Of a DNA stretch of 64,000 nt, positions 23,209 to 35,199 are shown piece by piece. Location: the NCBI GenBank assembly GCA_004794785.1, contig SJOL01008415.1:21164-85163 (forward strand). The letters run 5' to 3'. Numbering within the stretch: the stretch's first letter is position 1; each line of letters starts with the position of its first letter. The notes beneath the pieces were generated by a model. That model was not told the DNA's origin. It saw only the letters and a list, made by a program, of their open reading frames with translations, and searched no databases. A program made the position numbers and the translations under genes. Source of the stretch: Opisthorchis felineus (taxonomy: Eukaryota > Platyhelminthes > Trematoda > Opisthorchiida > Opisthorchiidae).

Positions 23209-25384
23209 TTTTCTCTGAGTATCAAATCGAAGTGTCCCTGAACTTTTTCACCCAGTTTAGTCTGTTGGGTGACAGCTGTTGAAAGTTGAATGAGAACGGA
23301 AATCAAGGAAAACGGTTGATCATATTAGCTTTTCGTGCACTATACTGATCTGCAGTGCAGTGCCACAGGGTGACTGATTGAATCCTGTGGGGACGTGAGT
23401 GTTGAGATTCTGAGCACCCAAAACAAGCGAGAAATAGGTCTCTGTAGCGTTTCCAACGCATAATTACTCACGAGAGGGCGCCACGGGAATTTCGTAAATG
23501 GGCAACTCTGTTTGTTTCGGCTAGGCGACTTAACTTCTGTACACGGTCAAATGACCGGTTTGCCTGTCAGTTGGGAAAGCAAGTCTGTTCTGATCACGCC
23601 ACCTCCGCATAAATCAATGCAATAAATGAGACAAGCATCTCGATCAGCTGGTCGCCTACTGAGCTCACTTAGTAGTTGCTTTTCCTTCCTAATATGCCAT
23701 GTTTCTGAATACGCATACAGACAGAATATAATAATAAAAAGGAAACGGAATGGTTTAGATGCTCTGGGTTGTTGGTTCTTAGGACAAATGCTGGTGACAG
23801 CAGATATAGTAAATGGAATTTTGACAAAGGTCACTCTCGGTGGTCGAAATATCGGGAATTTTCATTTAAGATATCCGCTGTGTAGTCACCAGTAGTTCAA
23901 CTAAAAAAGAAAATGTCCATCTGGCACGCCGACGCGCCAGACAAACTCCACACAACACATTGATTTTGGCATCCGCCATCAGTATCCATTTTACCTGACT
24001 TTGTTGATCTGTATGTGCGTCAGTCCAATGGGCGTGTGTGCAAAACGGCTACATCGTGACGCAGTTAGACGGAACGTGCGTCAAAGGGTGACAAAGCGTA
24101 ACAGAAATGAACGTATTTTTAGTCTGATATAGTAAACGACTCCGGGCGGACTCATCAGTATAAAGGTAGTTAGCTTTATTGATCTTCAGTATCCGTGGTC
24201 AAATTTCGATGGAATAAAGTACGGAGAAAATAAGGAATGGGGCTGAGAATCATTTTCTCACGGCAAGAGTCACGTTCCTAGAAAACCCGGGGTAGGTGTA
24301 CAATTGCATTTTGGAATGAAAAAGAGTCTTTACTGGACGGTAGGGCAAAACCTCAAAATACCGTCACTCGTTTTAATGCCACCCTTACTCCCCGTCAACT
24401 ATAGTTTTGCATGAAAGGCTTCTCATTGAACCCCCCCCCCCAATCTCGTCAACCGGAGCTGAGCTTCATTCTTCCCAGTGACACGATTAGGCGTGTGCCA
24501 CTGTGAAAATAACTATCCTTTACTGTTTAAGTTCGTACGCCTTTGAGTTACCTCTCAATATCAACCAAGATGAGGCCTTGATTAGCGACCTAAATGGGTG
24601 TTGATGAATCAGAAGTTCACCTAAATTTACGCCTTACAGGCCAGCCGGTATTTAAAACCCACTTGTTCAATTATACCACTCGAAACATGTGGCATGACCC
24701 AGGGTCTACATAATATAAGACATGCCGTAGGAGAGGTGTGGCCGTCTGACGTCGTCAGGGGAAACGTCTAATGTGACCTAATAAAACACGTAGCGGTCAT
24801 TGTGGTTTGTCAATGATCAACAGTGCCTGCCTTAATCGATTCCAAATCAGGTGATACGAAGCAAGCAGCATAGCCGACTGTTGAAACCGGTCGGCTAGTG
24901 TGTGAAGAACACCAATCGCTAAGACTTCACATAGACCAAAATGGAATGGTGGATAAAGCCTAACATTCCATCAATGGAGGCCACATGGACATGTATCCTG
25001 TTTACACGAACACCGATTCGATAGGTGTAATCGTACTCAGAAAAACGACATCATATACATCCCTCGCCGTCCCGCTAAAGTGCCTAAGATACAGAATCAT
25101 GGACTGACGATGCAACAGGAATTCATCGAACGGATGCAGCGGTTGACAGCAGGCGTAATATTTTTAGAAGACGTCCTCATCAGGCCCATGAAGCATAGGG
25201 GATCTATCGTAAAACAAGCGACCTTGATCCAAATAAAAAGCCGCAGTTTTGGATAAATAATAAGGTCACAGAAAAAAGATCATCACTCTGGCACCAGGCT
25301 TGTTGAAAATATTTTGCAGTTTCTCAAACTAAGCAATGACAAATGCAACTGACCTTTTCTTAAAAAGTCATCAGCAGAAAATAT

Positions 25385-25387
<3 letters not shown>
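23209..25387. other. No gene recognised
   Basis: Contains a C-run near 24430-24441 and overlapping 89-95 codon frames on opposite strands (23547-23895) without recognisable domains. Confidence 0.45.

Positions 25388-25416
<29 letters not shown>
25388..25416. repeat. (TA)n microsatellite
   Basis: An uninterrupted TA dinucleotide run of about 29 bp. Confidence 0.95.
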
Positions 25417-25418
<2 letters not shown>

Positions 25419-25777
25419 TATGCATTATATACCGTAGGAATTTCTTACAGGAAATAATGTGGATTCCGCTATTAAATGCCAATGGGGCTGATACGATGTC
25501 ACTCCAAATAATGACCCCTTTTTAACTTCACTGTCGACTACCGGTACTATCTGCCGAAAAAAGGATGATAACTCTATAAAGCGGGTGGGCACTATTCAGG
25601 AAATCGGCTACAAGTGTGGTTAAATGAAAGGTCTTATTGAGTCTGTTAGTGTCAAGCCCCGTCACCTGATAAAGATTTCCCAAAGCATAGAATATAAACG
25701 ACTATTTCGCCTCCCTGATTTCTGAGCAATTAGTCCTTCGCTGTGCTTATTGTGTCAGCATTCTCCAGGAAGATTTT
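25417..25777. other. No gene seen
   Basis: Nothing recognised. Confidence 0.5.
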
Positions 25778-25952
25778 AGCTGCCATCTCCAGGCTAGTAG
25801 CTGTGAACTAGACCGTTCGGCAAAGAGCAACTGATAAGTAGTGCGATTACCTCGTACATGGAGAAGGTATAGCGCACTACTGATGAGTCCCGATTGGGAT
25901 GAAAAACTGTGCGAAGCTTCTCGGTTTTCTGCGTAAACTGGCTTCATTTACA
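25778..25952 (+). repeat. Family A tRNA-like/hammerhead repeat, right half
   Basis: Homologous to the tRNA-like centre and right arm of the 2836-3129 copy, ending in TTCATTTACA, the counterpart of that copy's terminal repeat. It contains a hammerhead-like core at 25872-25913. Confidence 0.65.
25872..25913 (+). ncRNA. Hammerhead ribozyme with cleavage-site lesion, family A
   Basis: Plus strand: CGCAC before the core, CTGATGA (25880-25886), stem II GTCCC/GGGAT with a GATT loop (five pairs, one wobble), GAAA (25901-25904), then AACT and GTGCG. CGCAC and GTGCG can close stem I. The helix III/cleavage segment is shortened and has no NUH triplet in the right place, so self-cleavage is unlikely. 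Confidence 0.6.
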
Positions 25953-27239
25953 CGACGAAACCCCGATTTAAAAACTCCCAGATATCGTCATATTTTCAAC
26001 GAGAATAGGGATTTAATCAAACGTCACTTTTGGTAATTGACTTACTCGGCTACTGGGCTGCAAGCTGCAGCATGGCATTTACCGCACATAAACGTTAAAC
26101 TAGAGCTGATGGGATTCACACAATCGATACAACATAACAAAAGATGTTCTTTGGGAAGAACTTTTATCTTGAACAACTTACGGTGAGAAACCCTGAACAT
26201 TTATGTCACTCTTCTAATTTGACGGCGGACGAAATGATTCGTTCTTTCGTTTACCAAGCAAAGAAGATTGAGTAGATTGGACAGCTGAACAGTGCCGTTA
26301 AGAAGAACTCTAACGCTTCATGTCTATAAAGCCCTTTTTAATGGCCGTTCGGTGTTCACTATGAACGAGAATAGACTGCAGATGTTTACATTATCCCCCC
26401 TTGGTTACCGATATCTCTACGTTTGTGATCAAACCCCTATCGGTCGCACGACACAGCCTCCAGCCTGCATCAGTTATCACTATCCCCTCAGAATAGAGAA
26501 CCTGTCGAGCGCCATCGTTGCTCACCGGATGAACATGGGTTACGAGACATACAGACGCAACTTTCAACCCTACACAGCTCTTCCAATACTGCATATCACG
26601 CATCTTGAAGGCAGTTTGAGTTTACAGTAGTCCCTCTAGTGTAGCCCGAAGAGACTGGCTGGGGTACCCCGGCCAAACTGGCCTTGAAGATAGTTCATGC
26701 TAAATTTCGGGTCAGATAGTACGGAGCTCCTCGTACATGAACAAGTGAGCGGAGACAAGTGGCTCTTATGCGTGTTCACCCAGGTCAGGGGCGGGATTAG
26801 TAACTCTACAATGTACAATAACGCAGCAATTCATCAATCGTAATTCCTAAACCTCGAAAATCCAAATTAAGGCTGGAGGGTTTTTATAAGTTTATTGGGA
26901 CAGTAACTGTCGTAGAGCACGAGAGAAAACAGGCCAGCTCTGTCGCAGGAAGTGTACAAAACAGGAAATAGAGGCGTTTCCAAATGGGTCTGTACACACG
27001 TGAAAGGCAATTATGACAAGACAGCCGTGTTTGGTCCAAGGGCGCGACGTTTGAAGTCGGATACACGTTTCTTTTGTTGCCTGTGTGCGTCCCTCAAATT
27101 TTACTCAAACATGATTCGTAACACGTCAGCTAATTATCTGCAAACGGATGTTAGCTCCCCGTTCACTGTTCTGAATAAATACTTGTTTTCTGTTAAACTA
27201 ATGTAACTGGAGCTAAATCTGTGAGTAGGAGAATAGTCG
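25953..27239. other. No gene recognised
   Basis: Frames of up to 112 codons (26292-26630, plus) have no recognised motif and overlap opposite-strand frames. Confidence 0.45.
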
Positions 27240-27464
27240 AACACAGATTGCCCGTCATGCCGACGAGTGACATGGCCCCGCACGCGTCCGTGCAAGTCTG
27301 CACCCTGTCGGCACTCTGACGAACCACCGCATGACTGCGGTGAAGCGACGTTGTGCGTAGGCGGGACTAACCAACCAACCAGCCGCCCAAGTTGGCTGCA
27401 AGCTGATTGGACGGATTTCCGGTAAACAATAGGCGTGCCTCGTCGCCTTGCCAGTTGGTCAGAC
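27240..27464 (+). promoter_or_regulatory. CpG-rich presumed promoter/5' UTR of the kinase gene
   Basis: This segment is visibly richer in G+C and CpG than its surroundings. It contains a GC-box-like GGCGGG (27360-27365), a run of AACC repeats just after it, and an inverted CCAAT box (ATTGG, 27406-27410) about 55 bp before the start codon. No TATA box was seen. Promoter function is inferred from composition and position. Confidence 0.45.
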
Positions 27465-28796
27465 ATGGATGCGCCGGTCGGTTGTTTTGTCTCTCCTTCT
27501 GACTTTGACGTCAACCGGTTTATTGGTCGTGGATGTTACTCTGTTGTTTATGAGGTTGCCAAGAGGAATGGAACTGATTCCGGCTCACATTATGCGTTGA
27601 AAAGATTCTTTCTGGAGAATGATTCTTCCGTAAAATGTGTCCTTCGTGAAAGACGCATTCTAGAACGCTTGGCACTAGCTGATTATGAGAGTCCTTTTCT
27701 TCCAAAGTTACTATATGGACTGTGGTTTAATTATTCTTCCGCATTCATTCTTCGAGAAGGAGCTGGTTGCGATCTGTACGACCTGCTATGCCATGTTGGT
27801 TTTCTATCGGAGACGAATGCCCGTTTTTACCTTGCCGAGGTCATATGCGGACTAGAGCACCTCCACTCACTCAACATCGTTCATCTTGATATAAAGCCCG
27901 AGAATGTTCTGTTTTATCCGGATGGACATGTTTTTCTTTCTGACCTGGATAGATCCTTCGATATAAGTTTGGGCATGAAACCTACACTTGATGATTTCAC
28001 TGGAACACCTCTATTCATGGCTCCGGAGATTGCAAAAGGAGAAGTAATTGACCTGCGCGCGGATATCTGGAGCCTCGGGGCACTTGTAGCCGAAATGGTT
28101 GCTGGACCTATTAGACCAGACTCTCAGGATACTGCCCAGGAATTCCAGAGAGCACGTTCAGGGACGTACGCTATTCGGGGTTTGAAACGCTTCTCCAAAC
28201 CACTACAATCCTTCTTCACTGCGTGCCTCCAGAAAAGTCTTAATCAAAGACCTCACTTGAAGGACGTGAAGAAGCTCCGTTTCTTGCGCTATATTGACTG
28301 GGAAAAGGCGAATAATCTTGACCTTCTGCCTCCATATAAAACTTCTGAAATACACCACCGACCCGCTAAAGAGGAGAGGGGTCCTCTCAGGTCTACCGAT
28401 CAGCGTGTCTTAAGTGGTGCTTTCAGTCCGCTGAGACCAGTGGTCTTCGCTTCAAGTAAGGCCAAGAAGAAGCAAACGAAACAGTGTGCCATCCCGGTTG
28501 ATTCGTTTACGGAGCAAAGACCATCATCGGCACTCACAGATTGCCTTAGGAAAGATGGATATACGTTGGAGTTGTTGGATGAAAAGTTCAAGTGTTTCAA
28601 TTTTGTTCACCCAAGCTTGAGATGTGACTGTAATGCTACCAAACCGAAGAGCCCAATTACTAAGTTGGCAGCTTTGCCGCAAGACGATCTTGACACACTT
28701 TTCGGCGACAAACTGAAAATAATGGATCTCGAAGAGCCGTCATCCCCTTCGCTCTTCCGAAGGACACGGAAGCGTGGTCTTTCGATTGGGGATTGA
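27465..28796 (+). CDS. AGC-type serine/threonine protein kinase, single exon, atypical HLD/DLD motifs
   Basis: A 443-residue kinase predicted to phosphorylate Ser/Thr. ATG 27465 is the first in-frame ATG after a TAA at 27423 and has G at -3 and +4. In order: glycine loop GRGCYSVV (21-28), ATP lysine in HYALK (K46), likely helix-C glutamate E62, catalytic loop HLDIKPEN (140-147; D142, K144 and N147 kept, HRD Arg replaced by Leu), metal-binding DLD (160-162, in place of DFG), APE (186-188), DIWSLG (200-205) and QRP (Arg 262). An AGC-like tail follows: IDWEKANNLDLLPPY (277-291) and a possible hydrophobic motif FKCF (375-378). The C-terminus is basic and serine-rich (RRTRKRGLS). Resemblance to the RSKR/S6K-related branch is weak. 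No intron interrupts it, so it may be a retrogene, although it has its own promoter-like segment. It is the only intact protein gene in the window. Confidence 0.88.
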   Translation: MDAPVGCFVSPSDFDVNRFIGRGCYSVVYEVAKRNGTDSGSHYALKRFFLENDSSVKCVLRERRILERLALADYESPFLPKLLYGLWFNYSSAFILREGAGCDLYDLLCHVGFLSETNARFYLAEVICGLEHLHSLNIVHLDIKPENVLFYPDGHVFLSDLDRSFDISLGMKPTLDDFTGTPLFMAPEIAKGEVIDLRADIWSLGALVAEMVAGPIRPDSQDTAQEFQRARSGTYAIRGLKRFSKPLQSFFTACLQKSLNQRPHLKDVKKLRFLRYIDWEKANNLDLLPPYKTSEIHHRPAKEERGPLRSTDQRVLSGAFSPLRPVVFASSKAKKKQTKQCAIPVDSFTEQRPSSALTDCLRKDGYTLELLDEKFKCFNFVHPSLRCDCNATKPKSPITKLAALPQDDLDTLFGDKLKIMDLEEPSSPSLFRRTRKRGLSIGD

Positions 28797-29679
28797 CTAT
28801 ATAGAGTTACCTCTCATACTGGAACATCGTCTTCCGTTTTCCGTACATGGAAGCCCATGGCGGATACCTATTTGTATTTCTGGACCCACGGAGAGTTTTT
28901 CTCTATGTTTGATTTTTATATGACTCGAGGCTACAGCTCTGTGACAACAAACCACGTTGTATTCGTTGCTGCTTTCTCGCGCTTGTATCCGATGGTGCAG
29001 CGAATACTATTTCTGTTACAGCCAATGAGCACTTTTTCGTTTTTGATGCCTGTCGTGTTATACCTAATGGTTCCAGCCACCTATGTTAGTCTCGATCGCT
29101 TGGTCGACAGGATGGGCTTAGTTTTCTCAAACCGGTATTAGGCGGATGATTTCACGTCTTTGTCGAAGGACCAACAGGTGACTGGCAGTCGATTACTCGG
29201 CTCCTCTACGGTATTATTCATTGGGCTTCCTGGACACAAAACTTGTTACATAGTGCGGTACAAGGATGGCTTTGGGGATGGATATCTCTCGTTCAATATC
29301 GAGTGATGCATTCGATGCATTCGTCTGGCAGGTTTTCTTCACCCTAATTTTTGTTTCAATTTTTTAGGGTACGTGTGCGTTAGTAGAGATGACCGTTGTA
29401 CTGTCACCCATCATAGCTATGACGCTGTTATGTACCCGCTTTCTCGATCGAATATTCCAACCAGTCGGCTACGGTCGATGTGTAGCTACCCTTCAGTCCG
29501 AAGTAACTACAACGACCGTGGAACTTTCATTTTGCCCTTGCCTAGACAAGAACTGTTGAAAAATCAGGATTGAGTTTGAACCCCGGACTCAGTGGTTGTT
29601 AGCTCGTGCAGTTACCATCAAGCTATCTTGGGCTATTTTCACAACAGAACTTTGTGGAATCACCCTGGTAGTCGTAGCA
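28797..29679 (+). other. Kinase 3' flank, possible UTR or exons
   Basis: No AATAAA was seen close behind the stop codon. A 94-codon hydrophobic frame (28857-29141) and a 66-codon frame (29373-29573) are present. A strong 3' splice-acceptor-like tract (CTAAT, then T-rich, then TTTTTTAG) ends at about 29367, just before the second frame. These could be UTR or exons of the same transcript; neither encodes a recognised domain. Confidence 0.35.
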
Positions 29680-30430
29680 CCTAGGATACACAGGCCGATC
29701 GATTAACGAGATACAACTTCGTAGGCATTGCCCTAGCCTGGGATACATTGGCCATGTTTTTTCTTCAAGACAGGTAGTTGAACATTGCAACTTTGGAACA
29801 TCCAGCAGTCATCATTTTTCTTGATCTAAAGACTACTTCCGATTTGGTCGATCGTCAGATACTGACAGCGTCTGATGATCAATGATTTCCCAAATTTTTA
29901 GCCTTATAACGTTACTCTATGTCAATTATCGTACGGTAAGCCGCCGCCTGAGCTTCCCACATCCAGTGATGTAAGACAAGCCAGACTTCTCACCATTGCT
30001 CTTCAACTTCTTATGCAGTGCATCAGTATGCTGCCTGAAACTTTCTTCCATGCTGGGGACCTTGTGGGTCGAAGTGCTCCCTGGGTGTTCGCTCACAGTT
30101 ACTTAGTATACCGATGGCATTGTTCTTCTTGGTTCATATTATTTAGAGATACAAGTCGTCCGCCGCATGGTTTGGTATGCATTTAATACCCGAAAAGTGT
30201 AAAAACTCGATGGGATCAAACTCGCATCTTATGCTTGCAGACCAGCCAGTCTATGTGGTACATAAATTTACTTACCTGAACTGTTGTGTAAATCCCGGCG
30301 AACTGACCGAAGACGAGACCACCTCTCGAGTCGGGAAGGCCAGGGCACCTATGCCGCCGCCTTGAAGTCAGTTTTTTCTGCCATGCGCAAAGTGTACATT
30401 GCTTTAGTCCTATCTCATAGCTCTTCTCGC
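29680..30430 (+). mobile_element. RTE-type LINE, RT to C-terminal fragment
   Basis: Decayed frames keep the family order: INEIQL..LGYIGHVFSSRQVVEH (relic of the pre-palm motif), AVIIFLDLKTTSDLVDRQ (about 29810-29865; relatives have FLDLKAAFDSVDR), SPLLFNFLC, and ASYACRP with VGKARA near 30330. Many stops and deletions. It is 5'-truncated in the reverse transcriptase. Confidence 0.7.
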
Positions 30431-30439
30431 TAAACCCTG

Positions 30440-31339
30440 CGCTGGCTGCAAACACACAATAGGTAGATGGTTCATGACCTGGTAAAGCTGTCACCTTGTC
30501 GTGGTGGTCAGGCTTCAGTGCTTCAGTGATCCTGCGGGTTACACTGGCTGGAACTCAGTTCCTTAAGGTTCAACCATGACAGGAAGGCCAACGGGGAGCA
30601 ATCCGACGAAGTTCAACGAGTCCCCGTACTGCGATAAATCGTATTACGTGGCAGTCTGGGGTTGAAATCTTACTGCCCTCTGCGACATGAGTGTGAAGGC
30701 ACTAAGACATTCCCTTCAAGCGACCAGCATCTCCATATTTATGGAAGCAGCGATGCTGCCTTCCCCCGACGAAGGACGGGTTTGGGAAAGTCGGCCCTAA
30801 AACCTGTACACTTCGGTCGCCCAACGGTTGACCCGTGATCACCGGCGCATTATTCAATAGGGTCGAAATATTTTAAAACCAGAGTTCGGTGCTGTTAAAA
30901 AGGCAACTGTTGTGCACAGCCGCACCAGAAGTCAGACCGTTATCCCCTACTCCCTGTGCTCTCGGGCCAGGCCAGCCCCCTGCACCAAATTGGGTTGAAC
31001 TATTTAGTCATTGGCTCCGGGATGGGTCCCGATACCTCGCGGTTCAGGCTTTTCAGTCAGAGGTTAAGGAAAGGGTCCCTCAGCAAAATCCTACATCCTC
31101 CCACTGCTTTGTGGGTCAGACCTCTGAGTCAGTCTCAGGGTGGAGTACGCAGCCAAACCTCGTTCTTCGGCCAGGGCAATCAGGAAATATCATTCGCCCT
31201 TACACAGCTTCGTTCATCTATTCCTACCCGCACGCCCCTCACTCAAGTCCTGACTCATTTAGCTGTCAATCACCTAATGGTTGCTCCCTAATTAAGCTTC
31301 TGCCCAGTAAAGTGAATTAAAACAAATCCTTATTAGATT
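30440..31339 (+). other. Possible 5' region of the following LINE
   Basis: Contains two overlapping frames (30889-31320 and 30956-31291), proline- and serine-rich and without a recognised domain. Its position just before an endonuclease domain suggests LINE 5' sequence, but it does not resemble 1060-1640 by eye. Confidence 0.35.
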
Positions 31340-34190
31340 CAAGGGATCTGTTCCACATTGCTGATTTCAACGTGCATATTGTATCAAATTGACCAACAGA
31401 TGGCTCATGCTAAGGTCTTAGTATCTGTTTCGATTGATTTATGTTGTGTTTCCGAAACACGCACACAGGACCCAAGCTCGGCCATTCATCTCAAACCGCA
31501 CTTTACTCTTCGGTCGTCTGGTAATCCTGATCCGATGACTCTCGTTATCTACGGCGCGGGAGTTGTGCTTAGCTCCAGAGCTGAATGCGCCTTACTGGAC
31601 TGGATTCCAGTAAACACTTGTCTTTGCGCTGTTAGGCCGACTTGTTCAATGAACCTTAGTGCATCTCGACGTGGTAAACGGTATTTATCTGCTGTGTCAG
31701 CATACGCTCCGACAGACGGCAGCTCTGAGGTTAAGAAGATAGCCTCCATCAAGATTTGTCACGTTTACTCCGGTCAGCGAGAAGTACAGATATCGTTATC
31801 TTGGTAGGTTATATGGATACTCAAGTTAGCCGACGAATCCATGGTGAAACCCATCTTAGTGGCCGGCTTGGGATTGACGCTCACCGCACAGATAATGGGG
31901 AACGACTTCTTCACTTATGTACTGAACATCGTTTGTTTCCAACCAGCAGAAACTCTCACATCGTGTGATTTGGAGGCCGCCTAATGCAAACCAGCTGTGG
32001 ATTCATTTGAACCATGTGGCAATCAGTTACCGGTGGAAAGCTTCGACACAAGGTTGTCGTCCATTTTCGAGTACAGCGCTTGATTCCGATCACCGCATTG
32101 TGCGAGCACGTGTACCTATTCGCTTTCGCTCTGGAACGCGTCGGTTGATGCATAGGCACTTAGTTCACCACCTGCGAAACATTCTTGGTGATTCAATAAT
32201 ATCGCGTCCAGTTGGCTCAGAAGCTCCCAGGACTCGATGGGTACAATGTTGATTCGGATGACGATTGGTAAGAGGTGAAAGAGGCCATGCTCACAGCCTT
32301 TGACACCGTCGGCCCGAGGTGCCTCGTACACCTCAATGATCATTGTCTCTCGTCACTGAAGTGTCGAATAATGAAGAGTTTAAGGATTGACAGAGGGTGC
32401 TGGTGGATCACAGAAGCCCGGGAATTGGAGAAAGCTTTTGCAATGGGGAACAATCGCGCTCTGTCTCAGGCAATCCCACCCACTGGTCTGAGGTTGGGTG
32501 TTAGTGAAACTATTTCCAAGAAGAATGGGACCTCAGTCCATTCACCGAAACGTCTTCTTGAACCATGGGCTGGACACTTTGAAGAACAGTTCAGCTGGGC
32601 CCCACCAATTCACCCTCTGGAAGAACTAACTGAATCCCAGTGGGACATTGACATCAGTCCGCCATCGTCCGTGGAAGTCCAGTCTGCAGTCTCATTGCTT
32701 CATCGCAACAAAGCACCTGGACCAGACGGTTTTCACCCTGCACTTTTCAGACAAGGTGGTGAGTCCATCGTGGCTTACCTGACGACCCTACTCCACAATA
32801 TATGGAATGAGGAAAAACTTCCAACTGGAAGGAGCGTCTCGACGGTGATTCCAATTTTAAAAAGAGGTGCAAGAACATCGTACAAAGACCACCGGGGCAT
32901 CAGCCTAGTGACCATAGCTTCCTTGATTTCTATGGCATTATCCTACGAAGGTTGATCCGTTATCTTGTGAACCAGATTCGGGAGAGTCAAGCCGGGTTTC
33001 TTCCTGGCCGGGGTTGCATCGTTCATATCTTCACCTTGCGGCAAATGTTAGAACTGCGCCACTTTCTCCGACCACCAACAATGGTCGTATTTCTCGATCT
33101 CAAATACGCTTTTGACTCTGTTGACCGTCAGAGACTGGCAGAGTCTGGTGGTGGAGGGTGTCCCTTCTCTTATAAGGGTTTTATATGCCTATTGGATGCG
33201 TAGGTATCTACGGCAAATTCCCTCCTGAGTTCACCACATTCAGTGGTGTCAGGCAGGAGCGTTCTCTGTCACTCTTCACCTTCGTGATCGACAGGTTGAC
33301 TCTTTTGGTAACACCGGGGATCGAAATACTGGCGGAGCGCTTGCTCACAAAATTGATTACGGTGGCCATATTGCTGTTCTTGGAGCAGACCCTCTAGAAA
33401 CTCAAACTATTTTAAATAATCTAAATAATTCCACTGCACAGTTCGGCAGGCACTTCGTACATGTACAGTGTAAAGTGCTACTGAAAGATTGAGTGGAATC
33501 AAACCCAGTCCTCATGCTTGCAGGAGTCCCGGTGGTCTGGCGAAAGACGGATTCACGTCCCGAATTTGGAATGCGTCTGCTAATCCCCGACATTTTGGCG
33601 CCGACGTGACTTCAGTTTGACTGTCAAGGGTAGAGTATACAATACCGCGGTCCGATCTGTTCTGCATTATGGATCAGAGACGTGGCCGCTGAGTGTGGAA
33701 GACCTTCGAAGACTCTCTGTGTTTGACCATAGGTGCCTCTGAAACTGGGGAATCTGATGGGAGCACTAGATCAGTAATGCTGAAGTACGGTAGGTGGTTT
33801 TCAGGAAGGTCAATTCTCTCTCGATTGATCAGCTAGTCACACTTCGCAGGTTACGCTGGTTAGACTATGTACTTCGTATGCCAGGGCACCGCTTGCCTCG
33901 TAGAGCGCTCCTCGTCCAGCCTTGTGTCCGATGGAGACGACCCAAGGGCGGTTACTCCATGACCAGCCAAAGAAGCGTGAAAGACTTCACCGTCCAACAT
34001 AGTAGCGTTGGCAAGTACCGTCTTCCCGGATGGAGACCGCAAGACAAGACAAACCAATGGTTAGTGACTCTGAGAGATATGGCAATCTTGCGTCAAAGCT
34101 ACCGCCTTCACTGAGTAGCTCTCCGTCCCTGCCACACCAAAGAAACAGAACCATTCGACGCCAATAAACTGATTGCGACACTGCCTCCAA
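31340..34190 (+). mobile_element. RTE-type LINE, nearly full length, degenerate
   Basis: Order on the plus strand: endonuclease (CCVSETRTQDPSS, LSAVSAYAPTDGSSEV, HRTDNGERLLHLCTEH, DSDHRIVRA, about 31440-32110); linker and RT (LGVSETISKKNG, RNKAPGPDGFHPALF, HRGISLVTIASL, AGFLPGRGCIVHIFTLRQ, FLDLKYAFDSVDRQ, about 32490-33140); and the C-terminal part with LRRLRWLDYVLRMPGHRLPR and RLPGWRPQDKTNQWL (33850-34060). The longest surviving frame is 226 codons (32275-32955). The RT catalytic YADD is replaced by YGGH (33358-33369), so the enzyme would be dead even without the frameshifts. Confidence 0.85.
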
Positions 34191-35188
34191 CGCGTGGCTC
34201 TCATTCTCTGTTTCTTCTTATCCTCCGTGAACGGAGCTGTAGCAACCGAGACCACTGCATTTCGATGCACGGTTTGTGAGCTGAAAAACCCACCTGAACT
34301 GAACGGACCTGGTAACAAATTATGGGACCGGTCGGTTCGACGACTGACAAACAGGTCTCAGTCACGCAGCTACACTAAAGCTATCGCCTTCAAGGCTCGG
34401 CTGTCAATTTTCCTTTTTTTTCGGGCAGCTGGAATCATCATCAGGTCATTATCAGAGACAGCAACATCAGTGTTAACACTGATGCTTCACTACCGTACAA
34501 CCAAACAGTTTATCCAATTATATTTAAAGCCTTGGAGTAAAATGATAAAAGTGTGGATGAGGGAGGGGACCTAGTGCTAGTCTATCGCAAGCACTCACGC
34601 CCTTCTGCCAAGCCATACGTTGTCCGCCTCGCTGCTTGCTTCATTCTGAAGGAGGCGTGAAGAACAACACTCGTCTGTGTGAACCGTGTTTCGGCTTGTG
34701 TAGCACGTGGCCGAGCCACCGTAGTTGATGGTGCTGAATGTTTTCCGCGATTGAAGTACCCGCTGCACAACCAAATACTTGTTTTCTAATTACCTCATTA
34801 CGAATCTGTTGACGCCATGGGACACCAGCAACGCTTATGAGGCATCAGCGGTCAGCTAGAATATTTCGCTAACAAGTAACTGATCGGTCCATCTTTTCCA
34901 GTTATATCTTGCCTGGTCTCCCTTTTTTTCTATGACCGAAGCTGTAGAAGCTAGAACATGCTCTTTGCACATGATGTGTATCTGATTAGGTGAGCTAAAG
35001 TTAAAGCTAAAGCTGACAGGAACGTTGGATGATTGCGGTGCCATATATCCAGTGCAAATTTGATTTGCTTGTGCTGTTCGACTCGGCTGTATTCCTCAAG
35101 TTGGTTTAAGCTTCATCTGGCTGCTTAACTTTACAGTGCATCGTTACAATGATCACCAGTGCTTACTAGTGATTTATTTTCACTAAAG
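34191..35188. other. No gene seen
   Basis: Includes a 133-codon plus-strand frame (34173-34574) with a hydrophobic start that partly overlaps the LINE tail. Nothing recognised. Confidence 0.4.
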
Positions 35189-35199
35189 TTCAGTTCAGT

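Noticed and set aside
25388..25416. TA tract as a replication or regulatory element
   Set aside because: A plain dinucleotide microsatellite; the same kind of tract occurs at 43673-43703 without any linked gene.
30889..31320. 143-codon proline-rich frame as a gene
   Set aside because: It overlaps another frame of similar length, has no domain, and lies directly before a LINE endonuclease.
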